Origin: Tersicoccus solisilvae
GTDB taxonomy: Bacteria > Actinomycetota > Actinomycetes > Actinomycetales > Micrococcaceae
Assembly (NCBI RefSeq): GCF_014643255.1
Contig: NZ_BMJI01000003.1
Coordinates: forward strand, 1 to 64,000
Direction: 5' to 3'
Length of the DNA stretch: 64,000 nt
The notes beneath the pieces are model-generated. The model saw only the letters and a list, made by a program, of their open reading frames with translations. It made no database searches and was not told the DNA's origin. Shown piece after piece: positions 1 through 7,947 of this stretch. Made by a program: the position numbers and the translations under genes. Within the stretch, counting starts at the first letter, position 1; each line of letters starts with the position of its first letter.

Positions 1-522
1 GTCGTCGCCGGGCCAGCCGCCGCCGGTACGCCGGTCGTCGCCGGGACGGCCGCCGAAACCGCGGGACTCGTCGTCCCGGCCGTACCGGTCACCGTTGCCG
101 CGCGGTGCGCCGGCGCGGGGAGCACCGGAGCGCTGTCCGGCCGAACGCGGAGCGCCGGCGCCGCCGCGTCCTCCAGCGGGACGTCCCGCGCCGTCACGGC
201 GGTCACCACCGGAGCGGGGCGCGCCGTCACGGCCGGCACCACCGAAGCGAGGCGCGCCGTCACGGCCCGCACCACCGAAGCGGGGCGCGCCGTCACGGCG
301 CTCACCACCGGAACGCGGGGCGCCGTCACGGCGGTCTCCTCCGGAGCGGGGGGCGCCGTCACGGCCGGCACCCGAGCCGCCGGAACGCGGGGCGGATGAA
401 CGGGGGTTCGAGGAACGCGGGTTCGACGAACGCGAAGCGGAGTTCCGGCCGGAGCCGGATGCCGAGTCGCCTCGACGGCGGTTGGCCTCCCGGCCCGCGC
501 CGGAAGCTGGCGGCTGAGTCAT
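1..522 (-). CDS. N-terminal part of a probable RluB-type 23S rRNA pseudouridine synthase (runs off left edge)
   Basis: The minus-strand frame is open from an ATG at 522 to the window edge, so about 174 residues are visible and the 3' end is missing. The visible part is low-complexity: Gly/Arg/Ser/Pro/Asp-rich, with tandem RDGAPRSGGDR-like units. It contains no catalytic motif. The call is inferred from position and style: in Micrococcales, scpA-scpB is commonly followed by an rluB gene whose product has a long Arg/Gly-rich N-terminal extension beginning MTQ, and this protein also begins MTQPPAS. Such tails are presumed to bind RNA. A weak GAGG lies about 8 nt before the start. A DEAD-box helicase tail or another RNA-binding protein is possible, so the family call is moderate. 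Confidence 0.5.
   Translation of the reverse strand, partial: MTQPPASGAGREANRRRGDSASGSGRNSASRSSNPRSSNPRSSAPRSGGSGAGRDGAPRSGGDRRDGAPRSGGERRDGAPRFGGAGRDGAPRFGGAGRDGAPRSGGDRRDGAGRPAGGRGGAGAPRSAGQRSGAPRAGAPRGNGDRYGRDDESRGFGGRPGDDRRTGGGWPGDD
188..372. repeat. 33-bp tandem repeats coding an 11-residue RGG-like unit
   Basis: Units begin at 188, 221, 254, 287, 320 and 353, exactly 33 bp apart. Each starts GCGCCGTCACGGC on the plus strand. On the minus strand they code for RDGAPR[SF]GG[DEA][RG]. The last copy is incomplete. They lie in frame in the disordered N-terminus of the RluB-like protein, so copy-number change would keep the frame. Confidence 0.9.
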
Positions 523-739
523 GGTGCTGCCTCACAGACAAATGGTGTGGAGTGTCCGGCTCGTCGGCCGGAAAGGAGATGCGCCCCGGGCCTGGCCGGG
601 GCGAACGCGGCCGCGCACGGCCACCCTCCACTGTATCGCGAGGCCACCGGCGATGAGCGGCTCCGAGCTGACGGGTGCGTCACGACGCGAGCCACGCGAC
701 GTCGCCGAGTGAACGGGAAAGGCACGCATCCGCGCCGGA

Positions 740-2002
740 TCACCGCATCTGCCGTCCACTCGGCGCGACAACGGAAGCGTGCGGTCGGCTGGCCGGCGGC
801 GACCAGCCGAGTACCGGGTCGAGGCCGCGGGCGATCACCGCAGCAGGGACGGCGCCGCCGGCCCGCGCCAGGACGCGGGCGAGGGCGGGTGGCAGGTCGT
901 AGACGCGGCCGGCCCAGCGGGAGCGGCGCACGATGTCGGCCGTCCGGCCGGCCCGCAGCGCGGAGTACCGAGCCAGTCCCGCGTCGACGCCGCCGGGATG
1001 CGCGAGCACTGCGCCCAGCGTGACCGCGTCCTCGAGCGCCTGACAGCCGCCCTGCCCCAGGTCGGGCGTCATCGCGTGGGCGGCGTCGCCGAGCAGGACG
1101 ACCCGGCCGCGGTGGTGGACGCCGAGCGGTTGCGCGACGAAGACGGCGTCGGTACGGATCACGTCCGACGGTGCGACGGCGTCGAGCAATTGGGGGATCG
1201 GCCGGTGCCAACGGCCGAACCGGTCCCGGAGCACCGCCCGCTCGTCGGTGTCCGCGGAGCCGGTCGTGACCGGTTCGGCGTAGGCGGTCGCGTAGCAGTA
1301 GCACCATTCCGCGTCGACGGGCAGGATCGCGAACCGTTCCCCGCGCCGTCCCCACGTCTCCCCGACGGGGAGGCTGCCGTCGTCGTCGAGCGCGTCCCGG
1401 CGGCGGACCAGCATCCGCCACGTGGTGTAACGGGCCGGTGTCAGGCCGGGATGCGCGGGGAACAGGCTCGTGCGCAGTCGGGACCGGGCACCGTCGGCGA
1501 CGACGACGAGGTCCGCCGCGCGCTCCCGGCCGCCCTCCTCCACGACCGCCGCCCGCGCGGCGCCGGGTAGCACCGAGGCGACCGTGACGCCGTGCACGAG
1601 CCGGTCCGCCGGGATCCGCTCGCGCAACCGCCGCAGCAGGGTCTCGCGGCGGGTGATGAGCAGCGGACGGCCGTAACGGACGCGGATGGCGTCGGTCAGG
1701 TCCGTCCGGGCCAGCCATCGTCCGGCCGGGTCACGCACGCCGCTGCTGCCGCCCAGCACCGCGCCGGCGGCGACGACGTCGTCCAGGCCGAGTTCGGCGA
1801 GCGCGCGCAGGGCGTTCGGCCAGAGGCTGATCCCGGACCCGCGCCCACCTGCGCCGACGGCGTCGACGGCTGCAACGGCGTCCGGCGACGATGCCGCGGG
1901 ATGACGCTCCAGCACCGTCACCGACCAGCCGGCGGCGGTCAGCGCCAGCGCGGCAGCGGCGCCACCGACACCCGCCCCGACGACGATGGCCTCGCGCGTC
2001 AT
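740..2002 (-). CDS. FAD-dependent monooxygenase (UbiH/PHBH-like)
   Basis: A 420-residue group A flavoprotein hydroxylase. The N-terminus has the dinucleotide-binding fold (VVGAGVGGAAAALAL), the middle has the DG motif (VVADGARSRLR), and the C-terminal third has the GD motif (VLLGDAAHAMTPDLGQGG) that binds FAD ribityl and pyrophosphate. Such enzymes use NAD(P)H and O2 to hydroxylate or epoxidise aromatic or polyene substrates; the substrate cannot be read from sequence. The chosen ATG leaves the GxGxxG motif 7 residues from the N-terminus; the frame extends 28 codons further upstream without a plausible start. It is divergent from the TPP enzyme at 2161 and lies upstream of the RluB-like gene. 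Confidence 0.85.
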   Translation of the reverse strand: MTREAIVVGAGVGGAAAALALTAAGWSVTVLERHPAASSPDAVAAVDAVGAGGRGSGISLWPNALRALAELGLDDVVAAGAVLGGSSGVRDPAGRWLARTDLTDAIRVRYGRPLLITRRETLLRRLRERIPADRLVHGVTVASVLPGAARAAVVEEGGRERAADLVVVADGARSRLRTSLFPAHPGLTPARYTTWRMLVRRRDALDDDGSLPVGETWGRRGERFAILPVDAEWCYCYATAYAEPVTTGSADTDERAVLRDRFGRWHRPIPQLLDAVAPSDVIRTDAVFVAQPLGVHHRGRVVLLGDAAHAMTPDLGQGGCQALEDAVTLGAVLAHPGGVDAGLARYSALRAGRTADIVRRSRWAGRVYDLPPALARVLARAGGAVPAAVIARGLDPVLGWSPPASRPHASVVAPSGRQMR

Positions 2003-2160
2003 CCCGTCCCTCTCGTCCCAGGCCGCACCGGGCGCGTCGATGCGTCGGCGCGTCCTCAGCGGCACCGTACGCCGCACCACCGACATCGGCCACTGCCCCG
2101 GTGCCGTCCGCGGCGGGCATAGACTGTCAGCCTACTGATCATCGATGCGGAGGATCCGTC

Positions 2161-3951
2161 ATGGCGCAGACAGTGGCCGCCCACCTGCTCGAACGACTGC
2201 GCGACTGGGGAGTGGAGAAGGTCTTCGCCTACCCCGGCGACGGCATCAACGGCATCGTGTCCGCGTTCGGGGAGGCCGACAACCAGCCGGCCTTCATCCA
2301 GGCCCGGCACGAGGAGATGGCCGCGTTCGAGGCCGTCGGCTACGCCAAGTTCACCGACCGGGTCGGCGTCTGCATGGCCACCTCCGGGCCGGGGGCGATC
2401 CACCTGCTCAACGGCCTCTACGACGCCAAGCTGGACCACGTGCCGGTCGTCGCCGTCGTCGGCCAGACCAACCGGACGGCGATGGGCGGCTCCTACCAGC
2501 AGGAGGTCGACCTGCTCAGCCTCTTCAAGGACGTCGCCAGCGACTACGTGCAGGTGGTGACCGTCCCCGAGCAGCTGCCCAACGTGATCGACCGGGCCAT
2601 CCGGGTGGCGCTGACCCGCCGGGCGCCCACCGCCGTCATCATCCCCAACGACGTGCAGGAGCTGGACTACACGCCGCCGGCCCACGAGTTCAAGATGGTG
2701 CCCTCCAGCCTCGGCCTGGAGCCGTCCACGACGGTGCCCGACGACGACGCCGTCCGCCGCGCCGCCGAGGTGCTCAACGCGGGCGGCAAGGTCGCGATGC
2801 TCGTCGGTCAGGGGGCGCGGGGTGCGGCCGCGGAGATCGAGCAGGTCGCGGAGCTGCTCGGCGCCGGCGTAGCCAAGGCGCTGCTGGGCAAGGACGTCCT
2901 CGCGGACGACCTCCCGTTCGTCACCGGATCGATCGGGCTGCTGGGCACGCGGCCGAGCTACGAGATGATGCGCGACTGCGACACGCTGCTGACGGTCGGC
3001 TCGTCGTTCCCCTACAGCCAGTTCCTGCCCGAGTACGGGCAGGCGCGAGCGGTGCAGATCGACGACGACGGCGCGATGATCGGCATGCGCTACCCGTACG
3101 AGGTGAACCTGGTCGGCGACGCCACCGCGACGCTGCGGGCGCTGATCCCCCTGCTGACGCGGAAGGAGGACCGGAGCTGGCGAGAGGGCATAGAGTCCGA
3201 CGTCGCCCGCTGGTGGGAGACGATGGACAAGGAAGCCCACGTCAGCATGGATCCGGTCAACCCGATGCGGATCTTCTCCGAGCTGTCCGCGGTACTGCCC
3301 GAGGACGCGATCGTCACCGCCGACTCCGGCTCGGCCGCCAACTGGTACGCCCGGCAGCTGCGGTTCCGCGGTCGGGTGCGCGGCACCCTCTCCGGCACGC
3401 TCGCCACCATGGGCCCGGCCGTCCCGTATGCCATCGGCGCGAAGTTCGCCCACCCGTCGCGGCCGGTGATCGCCTATGAGGGCGACGGCGCCATGCAGAT
3501 GAACGGGCTGGCCGAGCTGATCACCGTCCAGCGGTACTGGCGCGAGTGGGAGGACCCGCGCCTCATCGTCGCCGTCCTGCACAACAACGACCTCAACCAG
3601 GTCACCTGGGAGCTGCGGGCGATGGGCGGCAGCCCCAAGTTCGCGGAGTCGCAGCGGCTGCCCGAGGTGGACTACGCGGCGTTCGCTCGGAGCCTCGGCC
3701 TGCGGGGCATCGCGGTCACGACCGAGGACGACGTCGCCGGCGCGTGGCGGCAGGCGCTCGACGCCGACGCGCCCACCGTGCTGGACTTCCACGTCAACGC
3801 CGACATGCCGCCGATCCCGCCGCACGCCACCCTTGATCAGGCGCTGAACTCGGCCAAGGCGGTCCTGGCCGGCGACGAGAACGCTCTGGGTGTGATCGCC
3901 GAGGGCATCAAGACGAAGGTCCAGGAGTTCCTGCCGCACAAGGAGGGCTGA
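2161..3951 (+). CDS. Thiamine-pyrophosphate-dependent enzyme, pyruvate oxidase / pyruvate:quinone oxidoreductase type
   Basis: A 596-residue protein with the three-domain layout of the POX/acetolactate synthase family: N-terminal pyrimidine-binding domain containing the activating Glu region (ARHEEMAAFEAVGYAKF), a central nucleotide-binding-like domain, and a C-terminal pyrophosphate-binding domain with GDGAMQMN about residue 440 followed by the HNNDLNQVTW segment that completes the GDG-(x)n-NN motif. Overall wording resembles the YdaP group, which decarboxylates pyruvate to acetate or acetyl phosphate; the exact electron acceptor is not visible. A clear GGAGG lies 8 nt before the ATG; the longer open frame upstream is antisense to the monooxygenase promoter region. 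Its stop is 3 nt from that of the next gene, which converges. Confidence 0.85.
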   Translation: MAQTVAAHLLERLRDWGVEKVFAYPGDGINGIVSAFGEADNQPAFIQARHEEMAAFEAVGYAKFTDRVGVCMATSGPGAIHLLNGLYDAKLDHVPVVAVVGQTNRTAMGGSYQQEVDLLSLFKDVASDYVQVVTVPEQLPNVIDRAIRVALTRRAPTAVIIPNDVQELDYTPPAHEFKMVPSSLGLEPSTTVPDDDAVRRAAEVLNAGGKVAMLVGQGARGAAAEIEQVAELLGAGVAKALLGKDVLADDLPFVTGSIGLLGTRPSYEMMRDCDTLLTVGSSFPYSQFLPEYGQARAVQIDDDGAMIGMRYPYEVNLVGDATATLRALIPLLTRKEDRSWREGIESDVARWWETMDKEAHVSMDPVNPMRIFSELSAVLPEDAIVTADSGSAANWYARQLRFRGRVRGTLSGTLATMGPAVPYAIGAKFAHPSRPVIAYEGDGAMQMNGLAELITVQRYWREWEDPRLIVAVLHNNDLNQVTWELRAMGGSPKFAESQRLPEVDYAAFARSLGLRGIAVTTEDDVAGAWRQALDADAPTVLDFHVNADMPPIPPHATLDQALNSAKAVLAGDENALGVIAEGIKTKVQEFLPHKEG

Positions 3952-3954
3952 CGC

Positions 3955-4998
3955 TCAGCGAGCGCCGTCCCACCAGTCCAGGACGCGGGTGGCGAAGAAC
4001 GTCAGCCACGGGGACGGCTCGCCGACGGGCACGTCCACGTCGAACCAGACCTCGCCGGGGTGCCGCCGCTCCTGAAGCCACCGGCCGTCCGGCTGCCGCT
4101 CCATGCGGACGCGCTCGACGGCGTCGGCCATCCGCGGGTCCGGCGTCGTGCCGTCGCGCAGGGCGGCGGCCCGCAGGTGGTCCGCGGCGCTGAGGATGTT
4201 GTACACCCAGCGCGAGGGGTAGGCGAGGCAGGTGGCCCACGGGCCGACGACGTCGCCGGTCGAGAGCCGGTACAGCAGCTTCCGCTCGAGCAGGTACTGC
4301 TCCCCCGCGTGCCGGACGTCGCGGAGCGACTCGTCCCCGGTGATCTCCTCCCACGCCAGCAGCCCCTTGACCGTGTTCAGGGTCGAGTGGAACGACGACC
4401 GCGTCGACCCCTCGACCCACTCGCAGTTCCAGCCGCCGTCGGGCTGCCGGTGCTCGACGAACCACCGGGCCAGCGCGGAGACGTCGGCACCGAGCCAGGC
4501 GCCGTTGGCCAGGGTGAAGGCGTTGATGCAGCAGTCGACCTCCCCGCCCCAGTACGGCAGGTCGTCGTACTCCCAGCGGCTGTTCGCCGCGAGCTTCTCG
4601 GCGGTGCCATCCAGGGCGGCCGGGTCGAGCCCCCACTCGCGCAGCGTCACGAGGCTCCACGTCGTGGCGGTGTAGGGCTGACCGTCCCACGCGCTGTCCT
4701 GCTCCGGTTCGGCGGCCGGGCTCCCCGATGCGGCGGCCTCCTGGGCAGCCCTCTGCCTGGCCTGCTGTTCCTCGATGAAGGCCTTCGGGAAGTAGGCGCC
4801 GCCGGCCCACTGACCGTCGTCGTCCTGCTCGGCGAGCAGGGCGGCGCCGTATCCCTCCGTCGCGATGCGGGCGCGCGTCGCCTGCCACGCCTCCGGTGGC
4901 GCCTTCGCCAGATCCCGCTCCACCTGCCAGCGCAGGGCGGGATCGGTGTCCAGGAGCCAGTCCTGCAGAGCCGGGTCGATCGCGGTGTCCGTCGCCAT
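3955..4998 (-). CDS. Squalene/hopene-cyclase-fold (alpha-toroid) repeat protein without a catalytic DxDD motif
   Basis: A 347-residue protein rich in QW-like alpha/alpha-toroid repeats, for example RQPDGGWNCEW, EQDDDGQWAGGAYF and RQPDGRWLQER. This fold is shared by squalene-hopene cyclases and prenyltransferase beta subunits. It is about half the length of a true squalene-hopene cyclase and I find no DxDD protonation motif, so cyclase activity is doubtful. Proteins of this kind are usually annotated only as prenyltransferase/squalene oxidase repeat proteins. The ATG at 4998 is preferred over the GTG one codon upstream because a TAGCCT element ends 6 nt before it, the leaderless pattern seen elsewhere in this window. 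It converges with the TPP enzyme. Confidence 0.75.
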   Translation of the reverse strand: MATDTAIDPALQDWLLDTDPALRWQVERDLAKAPPEAWQATRARIATEGYGAALLAEQDDDGQWAGGAYFPKAFIEEQQARQRAAQEAAASGSPAAEPEQDSAWDGQPYTATTWSLVTLREWGLDPAALDGTAEKLAANSRWEYDDLPYWGGEVDCCINAFTLANGAWLGADVSALARWFVEHRQPDGGWNCEWVEGSTRSSFHSTLNTVKGLLAWEEITGDESLRDVRHAGEQYLLERKLLYRLSTGDVVGPWATCLAYPSRWVYNILSAADHLRAAALRDGTTPDPRMADAVERVRMERQPDGRWLQERRHPGEVWFDVDVPVGEPSPWLTFFATRVLDWWDGAR

Positions 4999-5114
4999 CA
5001 CCGCAGGCTACTGGCCCGTCGCAGCGGGGGGCAGGCTCCCCGGCCGGATCGAGTGGCACCGCGGACGACCACCGTCCGCATGGTTCGCGGCTCGCGGGAC
5101 GACGGGCGGGAACC

Positions 5115-5798
5115 TCAGTACCCGGCGTCGTCGTAGTCGTCGAGCGCGTCCAGGCCCGGCAGGTGCGGCGCGATCTGTGGCAGCTCGTCGATGCTGCCCA
5201 GACCCATCCGCTCGAGGAAGTATGACGTCGTCCGGTACAGCAGCGCCCCGGATTCCGGATCGGTGCCGGCGTCCTCGATCATGCCGCGGGCGGTCAGGGT
5301 GCGCACGACGGAGTCGACGTTGACGCCGCGGATCGCCGAGACGCGGGCGCGCGAGACCGGCTGCCGGTAGGCGATGACGGCGAGGGTCTCCAGGGCCGCC
5401 TGGGTCAGCCGCGCGGTCTGCCCCTCGAGCACGAAGCGGGAGACGACGGGCGCGAACTCGCTCCGGGAGAAGAACCGCCAGCCGCCGGCCACGTTGCGCA
5501 GCTCGAAGCCGCGCGGCGGCAGCCCGGCGGCGCCGTCGGCACCGTCTGGCCCGTATCCGTCGTACTCCGCCCGCAGCTGGGCGAGCAGGGTGCGGATCCG
5601 GTCCACGGGCAGCGCCAGGGCGGTCGCCAGGTCCAGCTCGCCGACCGGCTCGTCGACGACCATCAGCACCGCCTCCAGCGCGGCCTTCGCCCCGCCGGGC
5701 AGCGCGTCGAGGTCGAGCCCGTCCGCGCTCGGCCCGGCGTCCGCATCGCGCCCGTCGTCGACGGCATCGTCGACGCCCGTGCTCGTGTCCTCAGTCAT
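5115..5798 (-). CDS. scpB: Segregation and condensation protein B
   Basis: A 227-residue winged-helix protein. It shows the ScpB core LTQAALETLAVIAYRQPVSR, then IRGVNVDSVVRTL and a C-terminal TTSYFLERMGL segment. ScpB dimers bind the ScpA linker and regulate the SMC-kleisin ring that compacts and segregates chromosomes. The ATG was chosen because it overlaps the scpA stop by 8 nt, implying translational coupling; a further in-frame start lies 12 codons upstream inside scpA. The N-terminal 45 residues are acidic and probably disordered. Confidence 0.95.
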   Translation of the reverse strand: MTEDTSTGVDDAVDDGRDADAGPSADGLDLDALPGGAKAALEAVLMVVDEPVGELDLATALALPVDRIRTLLAQLRAEYDGYGPDGADGAAGLPPRGFELRNVAGGWRFFSRSEFAPVVSRFVLEGQTARLTQAALETLAVIAYRQPVSRARVSAIRGVNVDSVVRTLTARGMIEDAGTDPESGALLYRTTSYFLERMGLGSIDELPQIAPHLPGLDALDDYDDAGY

Positions 5799-6768
5799 CC
5801 TCCGGTCCTTCCTCCTCCGCGAGTGCGGGTTCACGCCGCCGCCGGACGGCGGCCGCGACGTCGGCGTCCGTCACCGCCGTCGCAGCTGCCGCGTCGTCGT
5901 CGGACGCGACCCCGAGACCGTCGGCGTCGTACTCCTCGGTCAGCGCCTCGGCGGACCAGTCCGTCTCCGGGGAACGCCAGTGCACGGTCAGCTCCCCCAG
6001 CGGGCTGACCTGGTCGAACCCCACCACCTGGTCCCGGTACATCTCCAGCAGCGCGAGGAAGCGGGCGACGACGACGAGCGTGGTGTCCGCGTCGGCGACG
6101 AGCGCCCGGAACGAGGCGGCGCCGTGCTCCTGCAACCGGTGGGCGAGGATCTCGGCCTGCTCCCGGACGCTCACCGCCGGCGCGTGCAGGTGCGCCAGGC
6201 CGACCTCGACCGGGACGGCGGGCTTCGGGGCCAGCGCCTTGGCGGCGAGCGCGGCGAAGTCCTCCGGGGTGGTCTTGAGGATCAGCTCGGGCAGGAGCGC
6301 CGCGAACTGCGGCTCGAGGGACACGAGTCGCGGATGGCGGCTGGACTCGGCGGCCAGCCGGTCCCCGATCAACCGCGCCACCTCCTTGAACGCCCGGTAC
6401 TGCAGCAGCCGGGCGAAGAGCAGGTCGCGGGCCTCCAGCAGCGCGATGTCCTCCTCGTTCTCGACCTCGCCGGCAGGGAGCAGCCGCGCGGCCTTCAGGT
6501 CGAGCAGGGTCGCCGCGACGACGAGGAACTCGCTGGCCTCGTCCAGCGCCCAGTCCTGGCCGGAGGCCTGCAGCCGGCGGATGTACTGGACGAACTCGTC
6601 GGTGACGACGGCGAGCGCGACCTCGGTGATGTCCATCTCGTGCTTCGAGATGAGGGTCAGCAGCAGATCGAACGGGCCGGTGAAGTTCTCGAGCCGGACG
6701 GTGAACCGGTCCGACTCCGCCTCGGGGGGCACGGAACCGTCCGCGGCGGCGACGGACTGCTCAGTCAC
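5791..6768 (-). CDS. scpA: Segregation and condensation protein A (kleisin)
   Basis: A 325-residue kleisin. The N-terminal domain begins with the family hallmark FTVRLENFTGPFDLLLTLI and HEMDITEVALA; the ASEFLVVAATLLDLKAARLL helix follows, and the C-terminal winged helix contains FLALLEMYRDQV. It bridges the heads of SMC in the condensin-like complex. It starts with GTG and is translationally coupled to scpB downstream. The acidic/Ala-rich C-terminal tail of about 40 residues is longer than in model ScpA proteins. The ParA-like gene lies 41 nt upstream on the same strand. Confidence 0.95.
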   Translation of the reverse strand: MTEQSVAAADGSVPPEAESDRFTVRLENFTGPFDLLLTLISKHEMDITEVALAVVTDEFVQYIRRLQASGQDWALDEASEFLVVAATLLDLKAARLLPAGEVENEEDIALLEARDLLFARLLQYRAFKEVARLIGDRLAAESSRHPRLVSLEPQFAALLPELILKTTPEDFAALAAKALAPKPAVPVEVGLAHLHAPAVSVREQAEILAHRLQEHGAASFRALVADADTTLVVVARFLALLEMYRDQVVGFDQVSPLGELTVHWRSPETDWSAEALTEEYDADGLGVASDDDAAAATAVTDADVAAAVRRRREPALAEEEGPEDD

Positions 6769-6809
6769 GGGCGGCGCTCAGCGGTGCTGCGGGCAGCGGC
6801 GGACGCGGC

Positions 6810-7703
6810 TCAGGGAGCCCCGCCGCGGCTGATCAGTTCCTTGGCGAGGTTCCGGTAGGACGCCGCGGCCTGGTGGGTGCCGGCGTACGCGGTGATCGGC
6901 TCCGCGGCCACGGTCGCGTCGGCGAACTTGATGGTCCGCTTGATCACCGTGTGGAACACCTTGTCGCCGAAGGCGTCGACGAGCCGGGCGAGCACCTCGC
7001 GGGAGTGCAGGGTGCGCGCGTCGAACATGGTCGGCAGCACGCCGTCGATCTGCAGGCCCGGGTTGAGCCGGTCCTGCACCTTCTCGATCGTCTCGACCAG
7101 CAGGGCGACGGCGCGCAGGGCGAAGAACTCGGCGGTGAGCGGGATGATGACGCCGTGCGCGGCGGTCAGCGCGTTGACGGTCAGCAGGCCCAGCGAGGGC
7201 TGGCAGTCGATCAGGACGACGTCGTACTCGTCGGTGACCTTCCGCAGCGCGCCCTGCAGCAACTGCTCGCGAGCCACCTCGTTGACGAGCTGGATCTCGG
7301 CCGCCGAGAGGTCGATGTTGGCGGGCAGCAGGTCCACGCCCTCGGTCTCGGTCTTCACGACGACGTCGTGGATGTCGACCTTGCGGTCGGTCAGCAGGTT
7401 GTAGACCGTCAGGTCCACCTCGTACGGGTTCACGCCCATGCCGGCGGACAGGGCGCCCTGCGGGTCGAAGTCGACGAGCAGCACCCGGCGGCCCAGCTCG
7501 GCCAGGGAGGCGCCGAGGTTGATGGTGGAGGTGGTCTTGCCGACCCCGCCCTTCTGGTTGACCATCGCGATGATCCGGGCGGGCCCGTGGGAGGACAGTT
7601 CGGGCGGTTCGGGGAACTCGATCGCCGGTCGCCCGGCGACGTCGAGCAGGGTGTCCTGCTTGCTCGTCACTGATCCATCACTCATCTCGAAAGTCGGCTG
7701 CAC
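6810..7703 (-). CDS. ParA/Soj-family chromosome-partitioning-type ATPase
   Basis: A 297-residue ATPase with the deviant Walker A motif KGGVGKTT at about residues 51-58, the LVDFDPQGALS switch region and a Walker B-like DVVLIDCQPSLGLL. This ParA is encoded with scpA/scpB, not with a parB, as is usual for this actinobacterial locus; its likely job is chromosome or nucleoid-associated positioning, but the partner is unknown. I chose the GTG at 7703 because GAGGG lies upstream; an ATG at 7685 is the alternative. The transcript probably continues into scpA. Confidence 0.9.
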   Translation of the reverse strand: MQPTFEMSDGSVTSKQDTLLDVAGRPAIEFPEPPELSSHGPARIIAMVNQKGGVGKTTSTINLGASLAELGRRVLLVDFDPQGALSAGMGVNPYEVDLTVYNLLTDRKVDIHDVVVKTETEGVDLLPANIDLSAAEIQLVNEVAREQLLQGALRKVTDEYDVVLIDCQPSLGLLTVNALTAAHGVIIPLTAEFFALRAVALLVETIEKVQDRLNPGLQIDGVLPTMFDARTLHSREVLARLVDAFGDKVFHTVIKRTIKFADATVAAEPITAYAGTHQAAASYRNLAKELISRGGAP

Positions 7704-7872
7704 GTCGCCCTCGCCAGCGGTCGTGACGCATCCGGCGGTTCACGGTCGAATCGTCGGGCGCGACGCGCAGGCACGGCCCCGTGGTCAGGTTCCACCCCAG
7801 CGTAGCGGTAGGCCGTGGACGGGACCGGTCGTAGGTTCAGGTGGAGGTTGAAGGCTGGGGCCCGTCCGACGA

Positions 7873-7909
7873 CGAGGTCCCCGCCCGGGCAGACCGGACG
7901 GGGACCTCG
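7873..7909 (-). terminator. Hairpin downstream of dctA
   Basis: A perfect 11-bp stem (CGAGGTCCCCG / CGGGGACCTCG) with a 15-nt loop lies just past the dctA stop. There is no T-run, as is common for actinobacterial terminators. It would insulate dctA from the parA-scpAB promoter region. Confidence 0.65.
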
Positions 7910-7947
7910 ACGGTGCGGTGACGGCGGTGACGCCGGCCGTGGTGCGC

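Noticed and set aside
2056-3939. Long open frame antisense to the TPP enzyme
   Set aside because: Third-position GC bias of the plus-strand gene creates it; its translation is Arg/Gly/His-rich with no motif, while the plus strand has a complete enzyme.
5002-5114. Extra gene between the cyclase-fold protein and scpB
   Set aside because: Only 113 bp with no start supported by a ribosome site or a TANNNT element.
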